Below, piece after piece: positions 53,052-61,225 of a stretch of 64,000 bases of DNA (within the stretch, counting starts at the first letter, position 1; every line of letters starts with the position of its first letter). The position numbers and the translations under genes were made by a program. Below the pieces are notes generated by a model. It saw only the letters and a list, made by a program, of their open reading frames with translations, had not been told where the DNA came from and did not search any database. Source of the DNA: Maribacter zhoushanensis. Its GTDB lineage: Bacteria > Bacteroidota > Bacteroidia > Flavobacteriales > Flavobacteriaceae. The DNA lies in assembly GCF_029350975.1 (NCBI RefSeq), contig NZ_JARKMR010000004.1:144854-208853 (forward strand). Direction: 5' to 3'.

Positions 53052-55961
53052 TTAATTCAGAATTGAATCGTAAATGGCTTGTTGAATTCTTGTTCTTAAC
53101 CCAGATTTAACTAAAAGCGTGTTAGATGCGGAAGGATATGTTCTATTCGATAAAAATACATACACAATTTCTTCTTCTGGATCTGCCCAAGTATAGGTAC
53201 CGGTAAAACCACTGTGACCAAAACTTTTTCTAGATACACAACCACAAGTAGGACCGCTATGTTGCAACTGAGGTTTATCAAAACCTACACCCCTACGAAC
53301 ATTATTATCACAAAAATAACAGGTGTTGAATTTTTTAACAGTTCTAGAATCAAAAAACTTAGTGCCGCCATAATAACCGTCTTGAAGATACATCTGCATA
53401 ATTTTAGCAATATCATTGGCATTACTAAAAAGACCCGCATGACCGCCAACACCGGCTTGCATTGCCGCTCCCATATCATGCACGTAACCTTGCACGGTAC
53501 CGTATCTATAATAATTGTCCTCTTCTGAAGGTACGATCATAGCTTTATCAAACTTCTCTAGCGGGTTATATGTAGTACGGTTTGCCCCTATTCTTTTGTA
53601 AAGAAAATTACTGGTTAAGTCGTCTAACCTTTGACCGTAGCTTTCTTCTACGACCTTTTTCATCACATAATAAGGTACATCACTGTAACGATATCTATTA
53701 GACTTTAGATCTTGCCTACCAATTCTATTATAAATGGAATCTTTGTAAGCATCTGCCAAATAAAGATTATCATACACTTTTGTTGAAAAACCAGGCAGCG
53801 GCCTGTTTCTATAAAACTCACCTGAGGGTTTTTTATTTTCGTCTAGCGTATTAATGTAAAAAGGAATCCACGCCGGCAAACGACCGTAATGAGATAACGC
53901 CTTTAAAACGGTGACATTTTTAATTTCAGTATTGGAGTAATTTGGCACCAATTCTTCAAAAGTATTATTCAACCCTATTCTACCTTCTTCCTCCATCTTC
54001 ATTACCATTGGTAATGTTGCCAATATTTTGGTTAATGAGGCAAGATCATATATATAATCGTTGGTAATCTTTTCTTTACTGTCATAGGTAGGCTTACCAA
54101 AACTTTTCTGATAAATAACCTTTCCTTTTCTGGCTACTAGCACCTGAGCTCCAGGAAACATTAAACTATCCAACCCATGGCTCATTAGTTCATCTATTTC
54201 TTTAAGTCCTTTTGAGCTCATACCAACACGTTCAGGTATGCTATAGCCCAATCTACTTAAAGATTTTACTTCTACACCAGTCTGTACTGGAAATTCTTGA
54301 TGGGCCGTAACAGGTAATTTCCCTTTAGCCCCAACAGCTCCAAACAGCACTTCTGCCGTCTTCTCTTGTGCTATACTACTATTCTGATATGACATTACCA
54401 CAGCATCGACCATATCATATGACTTGATATCTGACAACGCATAGGGTTTGGCAAATACACAAAGTATAAGATTTAATGTACGTTCACTACCAATGGCTTG
54501 TAACCAGTTTAATTCTTTAGTTGAAAATTTATATGATTTCCACGGACTTTCATTGCTCTTATGATGCCCCACAATAACCAAATTAAAATCTTTTAATTTG
54601 GCTTTTAAAGTATTAATATCACTTGCCTCAACTACAGTAATGTTAGCATAGTTCTTTAATCCTTTAACAAATGCCTCATTATCAGAATCACCCATTTTTA
54701 CATAAGCTACCTTCTTATTGTCTAAATTCTTTATAGATAATATATCTAACTTATTCTTAACTACCGTAATTGCATTTTCAATTGCTTGCTCATAAATGAT
54801 ATCATCTTCAAGACTATTTAAATCCTCATAAAGGTTGTTTATAGCAATAGGTCTGTATTTGTTTAACCCAGCTTTGTATTTTGCCATTAAAATCTTTTTG
54901 ACGGAATAAGCCAATCGCTCTTCGGTCAATTTACCTTTTTCATAAGCCTTTGCCAATTTTGCTTTGGCACTAACTATATTTTCTGGCATTAATAACATAT
55001 CATTACCGGCCATAAACGCATCTAACTCTACACTACCATCTTTACCTTTTGTAGAAACCCCTTTCATGTTTAGGGCATCGGTAAATATTAATCCTTCATA
55101 ACCTAATTCTTCTTTTAAAATACCTGAAATAATTTGTTCGGATAAAGAAGAAGGCATTCCCTTTTTCATTTCAAGCGTAGGCACCTCTAGATGAGCCACC
55201 ATAATACTACTTAAGCCAGAACTAATTAATTTTTTAAACGGATAGAGTTCAAGGCTATCCAATCTTTTTCTTGAGAACGGAATTACCGGTAAATTGTGAT
55301 GAGAATCTACTTCTGTATCACCATGACCAGGAAAATGCTTTCCATTTGCAAGTACACCGGCACTCTCCATTCCTCTTACAAAAGCAGTTCCCTTTGCAAC
55401 TACATTATCCCTGTCCTCACCAAAGGAACGATTCCCAATAATTGGATTTTTCGGATTGGTATTGATATCTAAATCAGGCGCAAAGTTTATATGGACACCC
55501 AATCTTTTTGCATGCTTACCTATTTGATAGCCCACTTTTTCTACAATAGAATTGTCTTGAATAGCACCCAAGGTCATATTCCAAGGAAAAGCATATGTAG
55601 AGTCTAATCGCATAGAAAGACCCCATTCAGCATCCATACCAATAAGTAATGGAAGCTTTGATACAGATTGATAATCATTGGTAAGTTTTGCCTGTCTTAC
55701 AGGTCCGCCTTTAGAAAAAATAACTCCTCCTAAATGCTCTTGAACTATTAACTTTTTAATTAAATCTGTAGCTTGTTTACTTTGGTTAGAAGCAACACTC
55801 ACCATAAATAGTTGACCAAGTTTCTGATCTAAACTCATTTGAGCGTACTGAGCATCTACCCATCTATTTTGATCGGTACTGTCTTTAGTTACTAAAGGGT
55901 TTTGAGCTAATATACTTGAACAGCAAAACAACCCACAAATAAGAATAAAAATATAGCGCAT
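53052..55961 (-). CDS. GH3 beta-N-acetylglucosaminidase fused to beta-lactamase-type serine hydrolase
   Basis: The 969-residue product has a signal peptide ending ILAQ. A GH3 domain (about 35-380) carries the NagZ-type motif KHFPGHGDTEVDSH (about 206-219; His in the Asp-His dyad) and the nucleophile in FTDALNMKG (about 292). A GH3 C-terminal sandwich (about 400-570) follows. A class C beta-lactamase-like hydrolase (about 600-969) has SLTK (about 641-644; Ser-x-x-Lys), a YSD motif in place of YxN, and HSGFTG in place of KTG. It probably trims GlcNAc from peptidoglycan fragments in the periplasm and hydrolyses a peptide or ester bond. Such fusions occur in Bacteroidota. First gene of a run leading into bshA. 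Confidence 0.92.
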   Translation of the reverse strand: MRYIFILICGLFCCSSILAQNPLVTKDSTDQNRWVDAQYAQMSLDQKLGQLFMVSVASNQSKQATDLIKKLIVQEHLGGVIFSKGGPVRQAKLTNDYQSVSKLPLLIGMDAEWGLSMRLDSTYAFPWNMTLGAIQDNSIVEKVGYQIGKHAKRLGVHINFAPDLDINTNPKNPIIGNRSFGEDRDNVVAKGTAFVRGMESAGVLANGKHFPGHGDTEVDSHHNLPVIPFSRKRLDSLELYPFKKLISSGLSSIMVAHLEVPTLEMKKGMPSSLSEQIISGILKEELGYEGLIFTDALNMKGVSTKGKDGSVELDAFMAGNDMLLMPENIVSAKAKLAKAYEKGKLTEERLAYSVKKILMAKYKAGLNKYRPIAINNLYEDLNSLEDDIIYEQAIENAITVVKNKLDILSIKNLDNKKVAYVKMGDSDNEAFVKGLKNYANITVVEASDINTLKAKLKDFNLVIVGHHKSNESPWKSYKFSTKELNWLQAIGSERTLNLILCVFAKPYALSDIKSYDMVDAVVMSYQNSSIAQEKTAEVLFGAVGAKGKLPVTAHQEFPVQTGVEVKSLSRLGYSIPERVGMSSKGLKEIDELMSHGLDSLMFPGAQVLVARKGKVIYQKSFGKPTYDSKEKITNDYIYDLASLTKILATLPMVMKMEEEGRIGLNNTFEELVPNYSNTEIKNVTVLKALSHYGRLPAWIPFYINTLDENKKPSGEFYRNRPLPGFSTKVYDNLYLADAYKDSIYNRIGRQDLKSNRYRYSDVPYYVMKKVVEESYGQRLDDLTSNFLYKRIGANRTTYNPLEKFDKAMIVPSEEDNYYRYGTVQGYVHDMGAAMQAGVGGHAGLFSNANDIAKIMQMYLQDGYYGGTKFFDSRTVKKFNTCYFCDNNVRRGVGFDKPQLQHSGPTCGCVSRKSFGHSGFTGTYTWADPEEEIVYVFLSNRTYPSASNTLLVKSGLRTRIQQAIYDSILN

Positions 55962-56055
55962 AAAAAAATATGTACTGAGATAACTATTATGGATTGAAAT
56001 TATTGCATTTCATCGATAAAACCCAATAAATTCTGATACTTAAGAAGAAATTATG

Positions 56056-56538
56056 TTAAAGAAATCGAGCATGCCAACTTTCAGAAGCAGGTACTTCCCA
56101 GTGCTCCAAATACTCTCCCTTATTGGCTACCAGATTGTTAAATACAATAGTGTTCTTTGAAATCGCTTTTTGCTTGGCCATTGCCTTAAAATCAATTAAG
56201 CTTTTATAGGCTACAAATTCACCTTGTTTATAAGAAACATTCATTTTATCAAGCAACAGAACATCATATTTCTTTTCTAGAGCCTGAATAAAATGTACCG
56301 ATGCATCTATAGAGCAACCAGTAGCACCTTGTGCAGTTTGGTCAAGGGCTATCACTATAAATCGTTTGTATTTTATCTCATAACCGGCTTTTAAATCATT
56401 ACCGTGTGCGGTCCATGAGGTTAAAAAAGTATCTAAGTCCGACCCAATTTCAGCAATCTCCTTTTCAGAAAACGACCGATTACATTGGTAAATCCAAACT
56501 CTTGCAGTCTCTGGTAACGTATTAAATTCTACTAGCAA
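56056..56538 (-). CDS. Conserved flavobacterial protein of unknown function (often mislabelled ABC transporter ATPase)
   Basis: A 160-residue cytoplasmic protein with no signal peptide. Despite the database label usually attached to this family, no Walker A (GxxxxGK[ST]), ABC signature (LSGGQ) or Walker B is present. Recognisable stretches are ARVWIYQCNRSFSEKE, a TAHG motif and GCSIDASVHFIQALE, the Gly-Cys-Ser-x-Asp being the best candidate for a functional site. It is 16 bp after the Fe-S protein gene in the same direction, an arrangement kept in many Flavobacteriia, so a link to that redox pair is plausible but unproven. Confidence 0.85.
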   Translation of the reverse strand: MLVEFNTLPETARVWIYQCNRSFSEKEIAEIGSDLDTFLTSWTAHGNDLKAGYEIKYKRFIVIALDQTAQGATGCSIDASVHFIQALEKKYDVLLLDKMNVSYKQGEFVAYKSLIDFKAMAKQKAISKNTIVFNNLVANKGEYLEHWEVPASESWHARFL

Positions 56539-56554
56539 ATTTTACTTTTTTAAA

Positions 56555-57346
56555 TTATAAATCTTCTGCAGCTGCAATCATTTCAGCGATATCCATTACT
56601 GCAACATCATCTTCCTTTTCCTTGTTCTTCACCCCATCGGTCATCATCGTATTACAGAATGGGCAACCTGCCGCAATAATTTCAGGTTTGGTTTCTAAAG
56701 CCTGCTCTGTACGTTCAATGTTCACGTCTTTATCACCCTTCTCAGGTTCCTTGAACATTTGCGCGCCACCAGCACCACAACAAAGACCTCTTTGCTTACA
56801 GCTTTTCATTTCTATTAGCTCAGCATCTAATTTTCTAATTAAATCCCTAGGAGCTTCATATACGCCGTTTGCCCTACCCAAATAACAAGGATCATGAAAA
56901 GTAATACGCTTACCTTTAAAGGTTCCACCTTCCATAGATATTCTACCTTCAGATAGTAAATCTTTTAAAAACTGTGTATGGTGTACCACTTCATAATTAC
57001 CACCTAAACCAGGATACTCATTTTTAATGGTATTAAAACAGTGAGGACATGCCGTCACTATTTTCTTAATTTCATAAGCGTTCAGTACCTCTATATTCGT
57101 TACTGCCTGCATCTGAAACAAAAACTCATTACCAGCACGCTTTGCAGGGTCACCGGTACAACTTTCTTCCGTACCTAATACCGCAAAAGAAACATTTGCC
57201 TTATTTAAAATCTTAACGAAAGCCTTCGTTATCTTTTTTGCCCTATCATCAAAACTACCAGCACAACCTACCCAAAACAAAACTTCAGGTACAGTCCCCG
57301 ACGCAAAAAATTCTGCCATTGTAGGCACTTTTAATTCACTTGCCAT
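56555..57346 (-). CDS. HdrB/LutA-like Fe-S (CCG-domain) protein
   Basis: A 263-residue cytoplasmic protein of the cysteine-rich CCG family, related to heterodisulfide reductase B, GlpC and LutA. It has two CCG-type motifs. The first is made of VGCAGSFDD (about 27) with ACPHCFNTIKNEYPG (about 98). The second is made of HDPCYLGRANG (about 150) with LCCGAGGAQMF (about 187) and GCPFCNTMM (about 226). It probably binds an unusual Fe-S cluster and accepts electrons from the membrane subunit encoded 8 bp upstream. The physiological substrate is not known. Confidence 0.9.
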   Translation of the reverse strand: MASELKVPTMAEFFASGTVPEVLFWVGCAGSFDDRAKKITKAFVKILNKANVSFAVLGTEESCTGDPAKRAGNEFLFQMQAVTNIEVLNAYEIKKIVTACPHCFNTIKNEYPGLGGNYEVVHHTQFLKDLLSEGRISMEGGTFKGKRITFHDPCYLGRANGVYEAPRDLIRKLDAELIEMKSCKQRGLCCGAGGAQMFKEPEKGDKDVNIERTEQALETKPEIIAAGCPFCNTMMTDGVKNKEKEDDVAVMDIAEMIAAAEDL

Positions 57347-57354
57347 ATCTATCT

Positions 57355-58680
57355 TTAAGATTCTTTACTCCAATTTAAACGGTCCATTTGGTTAAATGGC
57401 CAAGGTGCTCCATTATTTTCAATATTACCCATCATATTATTTAAATCTGTAGGAGCAGCAGATTGTTCCATTACCAAATACTGTCTCATATCCATAATAA
57501 TAGAAAGAGGGTCAATACTAATTGGACAGGCTTGAACACAGGCATTACAAGATGTACATGCCCATAGTTCTTCTGGTGTAATATAATCGTTCAACAATTG
57601 CTTGCCGTCATCTTTAAACTCGCCTTTATTAGCATCGATATTCTTACCAACTTCTTCTAGTCGGTCACGAGTATCCATCATAATTTTACGAGGAGATAAT
57701 TTTTTTCCGGTCTGATTTGCAGGGCATTCACTTGTACAACGCCCACATTCCGTACACGTATAAGCGTTTAACAATTGTACCCAACTTAAATCTTGCACAT
57801 CTGATGCTCCAAACTTATCTGGAACAGCAGCATCTTCCGCAGGTTCTGCATAAGGGTCAGCATCAGGATCCATCATCATTTTTACTTCATCAGTTACTGA
57901 TTGCAAGTTCTTGAATTGACCTTTTGGTGTCAATTTCCCATAATACGTATTTGGGAATGCAAGTAAAATATGTAAATGCTTTGAGTAATATAAGTAGTTA
58001 AGGAAAAACAAGATTCCTGCAATATGCAACCACCAAGCCGTTCTTTCTAATAGTACCAAGCTAGAAATGGACATACCTTCAAACATAGGGGCAATTATAC
58101 TACTAATAGGAAATGCACCAGCCTCTGCATAATGATCAGCACCCATTTGTTGCAATTGATAATCTGCACCGTTCATTGTTAAAAAAAGAACCATCAAGAC
58201 CAGCTCTATACAAAGAATCAAATTACCATCATTCTTCGGCCAGCCTTCCATTTCCGGTTTAAAAAATCGCTTTAATTTAATTACATTTCTTCTAATCCAG
58301 AATATAACTACGGCAACGATAACCAATAATGCAAGTACTTCAAAAGAACCAATTAAAAAGTCATATACAGGTCCTAAAACCGCAAACATTCTGTGGGTTC
58401 CAAAAATACCATCTAAAATAATTTCTAAAACCTCAATGTTTATGATCACGAAACCAACATAAACAATGATATGCAAAGCTCCTGCAATGGGTCTCACTAC
58501 CATTTTTGATTGGCCTAAGGCAATCTTTGCCATGTTTTTCCATCGTTGTGGCTTATCATCTGTCAATGATTCTTCTTTTCCTAAAAAGATGTTTCTTTTC
58601 AACTTTGAAACATTTTTTACAAAAAAACCAATACCTGCTATTAGCAGTATTACAAAAATTACATTAGGGAGATATTGCAT
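57355..58680 (-). CDS. Membrane-bound 4Fe-4S dicluster oxidoreductase subunit
   Basis: A 441-residue protein with about five to six hydrophobic helices in the first 250 residues (a heme b/NarI-like membrane part), then a soluble domain with two 4Fe-4S sites: CTECGRCTSECP (about 310) and CTSCNACVQACP (about 370). Together with the HdrB-like gene that follows after 8 bp it looks like an HdrDE-type or GlpC-type quinone-linked oxidoreductase split in two genes. Flavobacteria conserve this pair. The electron donor and acceptor are not known. Confidence 0.9.
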   Translation of the reverse strand: MQYLPNVIFVILLIAGIGFFVKNVSKLKRNIFLGKEESLTDDKPQRWKNMAKIALGQSKMVVRPIAGALHIIVYVGFVIINIEVLEIILDGIFGTHRMFAVLGPVYDFLIGSFEVLALLVIVAVVIFWIRRNVIKLKRFFKPEMEGWPKNDGNLILCIELVLMVLFLTMNGADYQLQQMGADHYAEAGAFPISSIIAPMFEGMSISSLVLLERTAWWLHIAGILFFLNYLYYSKHLHILLAFPNTYYGKLTPKGQFKNLQSVTDEVKMMMDPDADPYAEPAEDAAVPDKFGASDVQDLSWVQLLNAYTCTECGRCTSECPANQTGKKLSPRKIMMDTRDRLEEVGKNIDANKGEFKDDGKQLLNDYITPEELWACTSCNACVQACPISIDPLSIIMDMRQYLVMEQSAAPTDLNNMMGNIENNGAPWPFNQMDRLNWSKES

Positions 58681-58791
58681 ATAATTTAATCTTCTTTACT
58701 CGATAATCGAGATTCAAAATACGCCGACGTTTGCGTCGAATTTATAATTATGTTTTCAATTCAATGTTTATCGAACTTGCCTGGAGCTAAT
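58681..58791. other. Short gap with two small palindromes
   Basis: Between mlaD-like and Fe-S genes. It contains CTCGAT-A-ATCGAG (58699-58711) and CGACG-TTTG-CGTCG (58725-58738). Either could be an operator or a weak processing hairpin; neither has a T run. Confidence 0.4.
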
Positions 58792-59757
58792 TTAGTTCTC
58801 TATCCTATTTGTTGCTGGATCATTTTCTGGTAACTCGTAGTCTTTCTGCTTTTTACCAAAAACAGAAACATTTACATATCTTTTTGGGTTTAAACGAAAA
58901 TCCTGCAACAGTAAGTCTAACTCACGCGATGCATTATTTAAGTTATTATATAGTTCCTTATCATTCATAAGCAAACCAAGAGACCCATCACCATTTTCAA
59001 TTTTTGCCGTAACCTGATCCAAACTAGCCATTGTAGATTCTAAACTCGCTAAAGTTCTTCCTAGTCCTGCTGAATTTAAAGAATCTGAAAGCTTTGCAAA
59101 ATTAGCAGTCAACTGCTCAAAATTTTCGAAAGAGTTGTTCAACTTATCCTTATTTGTATCTAAAACTGAATTAAGTTGCGTTGCACTGCCATTAAGGCTA
59201 GTTATTAATGTATTTAAACCTCCTATAACTTCCTTCAATTCTTTTTTAGTCTTTTCATCTAAAACAGAATTCACATTGACCAAAACAGAGTCTGCTCCAG
59301 AAATAGCAGATTCAACCTTACGTACTAAAGGATTTAACTTCTGCTGTGCCAAGTCAGTAATACCCGGTCTAGTTTCTGTACGTAATGTATCGCCAGATTG
59401 TGCTAAAGCCTCGTCAAAAACGGGTTTTATTTGTAATCCTTTACCACCTATAATACCTGTATCATATAATTCAACGGTACTATTCTTTGAAAATTTGAAC
59501 TCATTACCAACGGTAAAAGTTACCAATAAATTTCCCCTCTCATCTAAAAATTTGATATCATTGACCTTACCAACACTGAATCCGTTTATAGAAACAGTAG
59601 TACCAGATTGTAAGCCGCCTACATTAGGGTATACGGCAAAAAACGTTTTACTATTATCAAAAATAGGGGTCGACTTTAAATAGCTGAATCCCATGATGAA
59701 CAGTAATATGCCACCAATTACGATAATTCCTGTTTTTAATTCTCTAGATAGTTTCAA
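58792..59757 (-). CDS. MlaD/MCE-domain lipid transport protein
   Basis: A 321-residue protein with an N-terminal membrane anchor (about 10-27) and one MCE domain (about 36-112: YPNVGGLQSGTTV, INGFSVGKV, GIIGGKGLQI), followed by a long coiled-coil tail (about 150-290) rich in Leu/Ser/Asn. It belongs to the MlaD part of the Mla ABC system, which moves phospholipid between membranes. No MlaE or MlaF genes are near, as is usual in Flavobacteriia where this gene sits beside the amidase (47 bp upstream). Confidence 0.92.
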   Translation of the reverse strand: MKLSRELKTGIIVIGGILLFIMGFSYLKSTPIFDNSKTFFAVYPNVGGLQSGTTVSINGFSVGKVNDIKFLDERGNLLVTFTVGNEFKFSKNSTVELYDTGIIGGKGLQIKPVFDEALAQSGDTLRTETRPGITDLAQQKLNPLVRKVESAISGADSVLVNVNSVLDEKTKKELKEVIGGLNTLITSLNGSATQLNSVLDTNKDKLNNSFENFEQLTANFAKLSDSLNSAGLGRTLASLESTMASLDQVTAKIENGDGSLGLLMNDKELYNNLNNASRELDLLLQDFRLNPKRYVNVSVFGKKQKDYELPENDPATNRIEN

Positions 59758-59779
59758 GCAAATTTATTTTTAGTCCTCT

Positions 59780-59787
59780 CAAAATTA
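59780..59787 (-). promoter_or_regulatory. Candidate -7 element for the MlaD gene (TAATTTTG)
   Basis: The plus strand reads CAAAATTA, matching TAnnTTTG on the minus strand, 22 bp ahead of the ATG at 59757 and after the stop of the amidase gene. Confidence 0.4.
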
Positions 59788-59804
59788 TGAATAATATTGA
59801 CACT

Positions 59805-61121
59805 TTATGGTCTAAAATTAGAAACCTCGTCAATTGCGTTTTGTATAGGAATTCTTTCTCCTAACTTATAAGCAACAATATAAGCAGTTGCATATCCTAT
59901 TTCTTTAGCCTGGGTCTGCATCATTTTAGCCTCTCTATACGACCTTGTCTCCCCATACATATAGCGATACAAATTTTTATAAGGCTCTTGCGATAAGTTT
60001 GACAATCCTTTAAAGTTACTAGAATTAAGTGCAACATTCTTACTACTTGCCATTAATTGAATTTTAAAAACAATAGAATTTGCAACTTCTTTTTCATTTA
60101 TTGCTTCTTTTACCTTGACCACAGATACATCAACTACTTCTTTGACCGCTTCACTTTTAGACGGTGTATCAACTTCTTTTGGTTTTTCTACTGCAGCAAC
60201 TACCTCTTTAACAGGTTCAACAACAGTCTCTTTTACCGGTTCAACAACCACTTCTTTTTTAGCTTCTACCTTTTCTACAATTTCTTCTTTAATTGGCGGC
60301 GCTACTGGTTTTGTTACTACAGTTTCAATATCTTGTGTGGTTGGCTGAACACCTTCTTTATAATGCAAAATTGCTTTAGCTATTGCATCGCCCATTTCAT
60401 TCTGACCTTTTGTAGAATTCAAATAAGCACCTTCATCCTTATTGGTCAAAAAGCCTGTTTCTACTAAAACACTAGGCATAAAGGTTTGGTGCAGCACAAT
60501 AAATCCTGCTTGCTTTACTTTTCTATCTGTTCTTTTAAGTTGACTAGAGAAATTTTCTTGAATCATAGAAGCTAACGCTACACTTTGATCTAAAAATTCT
60601 TCTTGCATTATGGTAAGTCCTATAACAGATTCTGGTGAATTAATATCATAATCAGCATATCTATTCTCGTAATTGTCCTCTAAATAAATCACCGAGTTTT
60701 CTTTCTTAGCAATCTCAAAATTCTGTTTATTGGCATGAAGTCCTAAAACAAAGGTTCCCGCACCGTGTGCATCAGAGGTATGAGAATCGCAATGTACAGA
60801 TACAAATAAATCAGCATTGGCTTTATTTGCCACTTCTCCCCTAACATATAAATCTATAAACGTATCGTCTTTACGCGTGTAAATGACTTTGATATCCTTA
60901 TTCTTTGAAAGAATCTCACCTACTTTCAAAACTATATTCAAGGCTATTTTCTTTTCTAAGTAACCATTACCTAAGTTACCAGGATCATGACCACCGTGCC
61001 CGGCATCAAGAACAACAATAAATGGATCGTCTGATTGAATTTTCTCGTCAGACGGTGTAAAAGACAGTAGTAATAACGCTGTTGTTAATACTAAAGAAAT
61101 GCTAAACAATTTTATTTTCAT
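59805..61121 (-). CDS. N-acetylmuramoyl-L-alanine amidase with SPOR-like domain
   Basis: The 438-residue product has a signal peptide (about 1-22). An Amidase_3 domain (about 33-260) carries the zinc ligands in VLDAGHGGHDPG (His42), the EKK glutamate and SVHCDSH, and the catalytic glutamate in VLVETGF. A low-complexity Glu/Val/Lys/Pro linker (about 265-345) and a C-terminal SPOR-like domain (about 350-430, FKIQLMASS) follow. It cleaves the amide between MurNAc and the stem peptide in the periplasm, and the SPOR-like domain would direct it to denuded septal glycan. It is divergent from lptD, as is common in this group. Confidence 0.92.
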   Translation of the reverse strand: MKIKLFSISLVLTTALLLLSFTPSDEKIQSDDPFIVVLDAGHGGHDPGNLGNGYLEKKIALNIVLKVGEILSKNKDIKVIYTRKDDTFIDLYVRGEVANKANADLFVSVHCDSHTSDAHGAGTFVLGLHANKQNFEIAKKENSVIYLEDNYENRYADYDINSPESVIGLTIMQEEFLDQSVALASMIQENFSSQLKRTDRKVKQAGFIVLHQTFMPSVLVETGFLTNKDEGAYLNSTKGQNEMGDAIAKAILHYKEGVQPTTQDIETVVTKPVAPPIKEEIVEKVEAKKEVVVEPVKETVVEPVKEVVAAVEKPKEVDTPSKSEAVKEVVDVSVVKVKEAINEKEVANSIVFKIQLMASSKNVALNSSNFKGLSNLSQEPYKNLYRYMYGETRSYREAKMMQTQAKEIGYATAYIVAYKLGERIPIQNAIDEVSNFRP

Positions 61122-61197
61122 ATGTGTTAGGGATTATATCGCCCTTTTAATGGTTAAATTTATTGTAAGACCCTACATACGGATTAAAAAATATATG

Positions 61198-61205
61198 TAA
61201 GTTTG
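61198..61205 (+). promoter_or_regulatory. Candidate -7 element for lptD (TAAGTTTG)
   Basis: Fits TAnnTTTG and ends 20 bp ahead of the TTG start at 61226, implying a very short leader and supporting that start. Confidence 0.45.
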
Positions 61206-61225
61206 ACATCTTAAATAACGGCTCA

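Noticed and set aside
56056..56538. ABC transporter ATPase annotation
   Set aside because: No Walker A, Walker B or LSGGQ motif is present and the protein is too short for an ABC nucleotide-binding domain.
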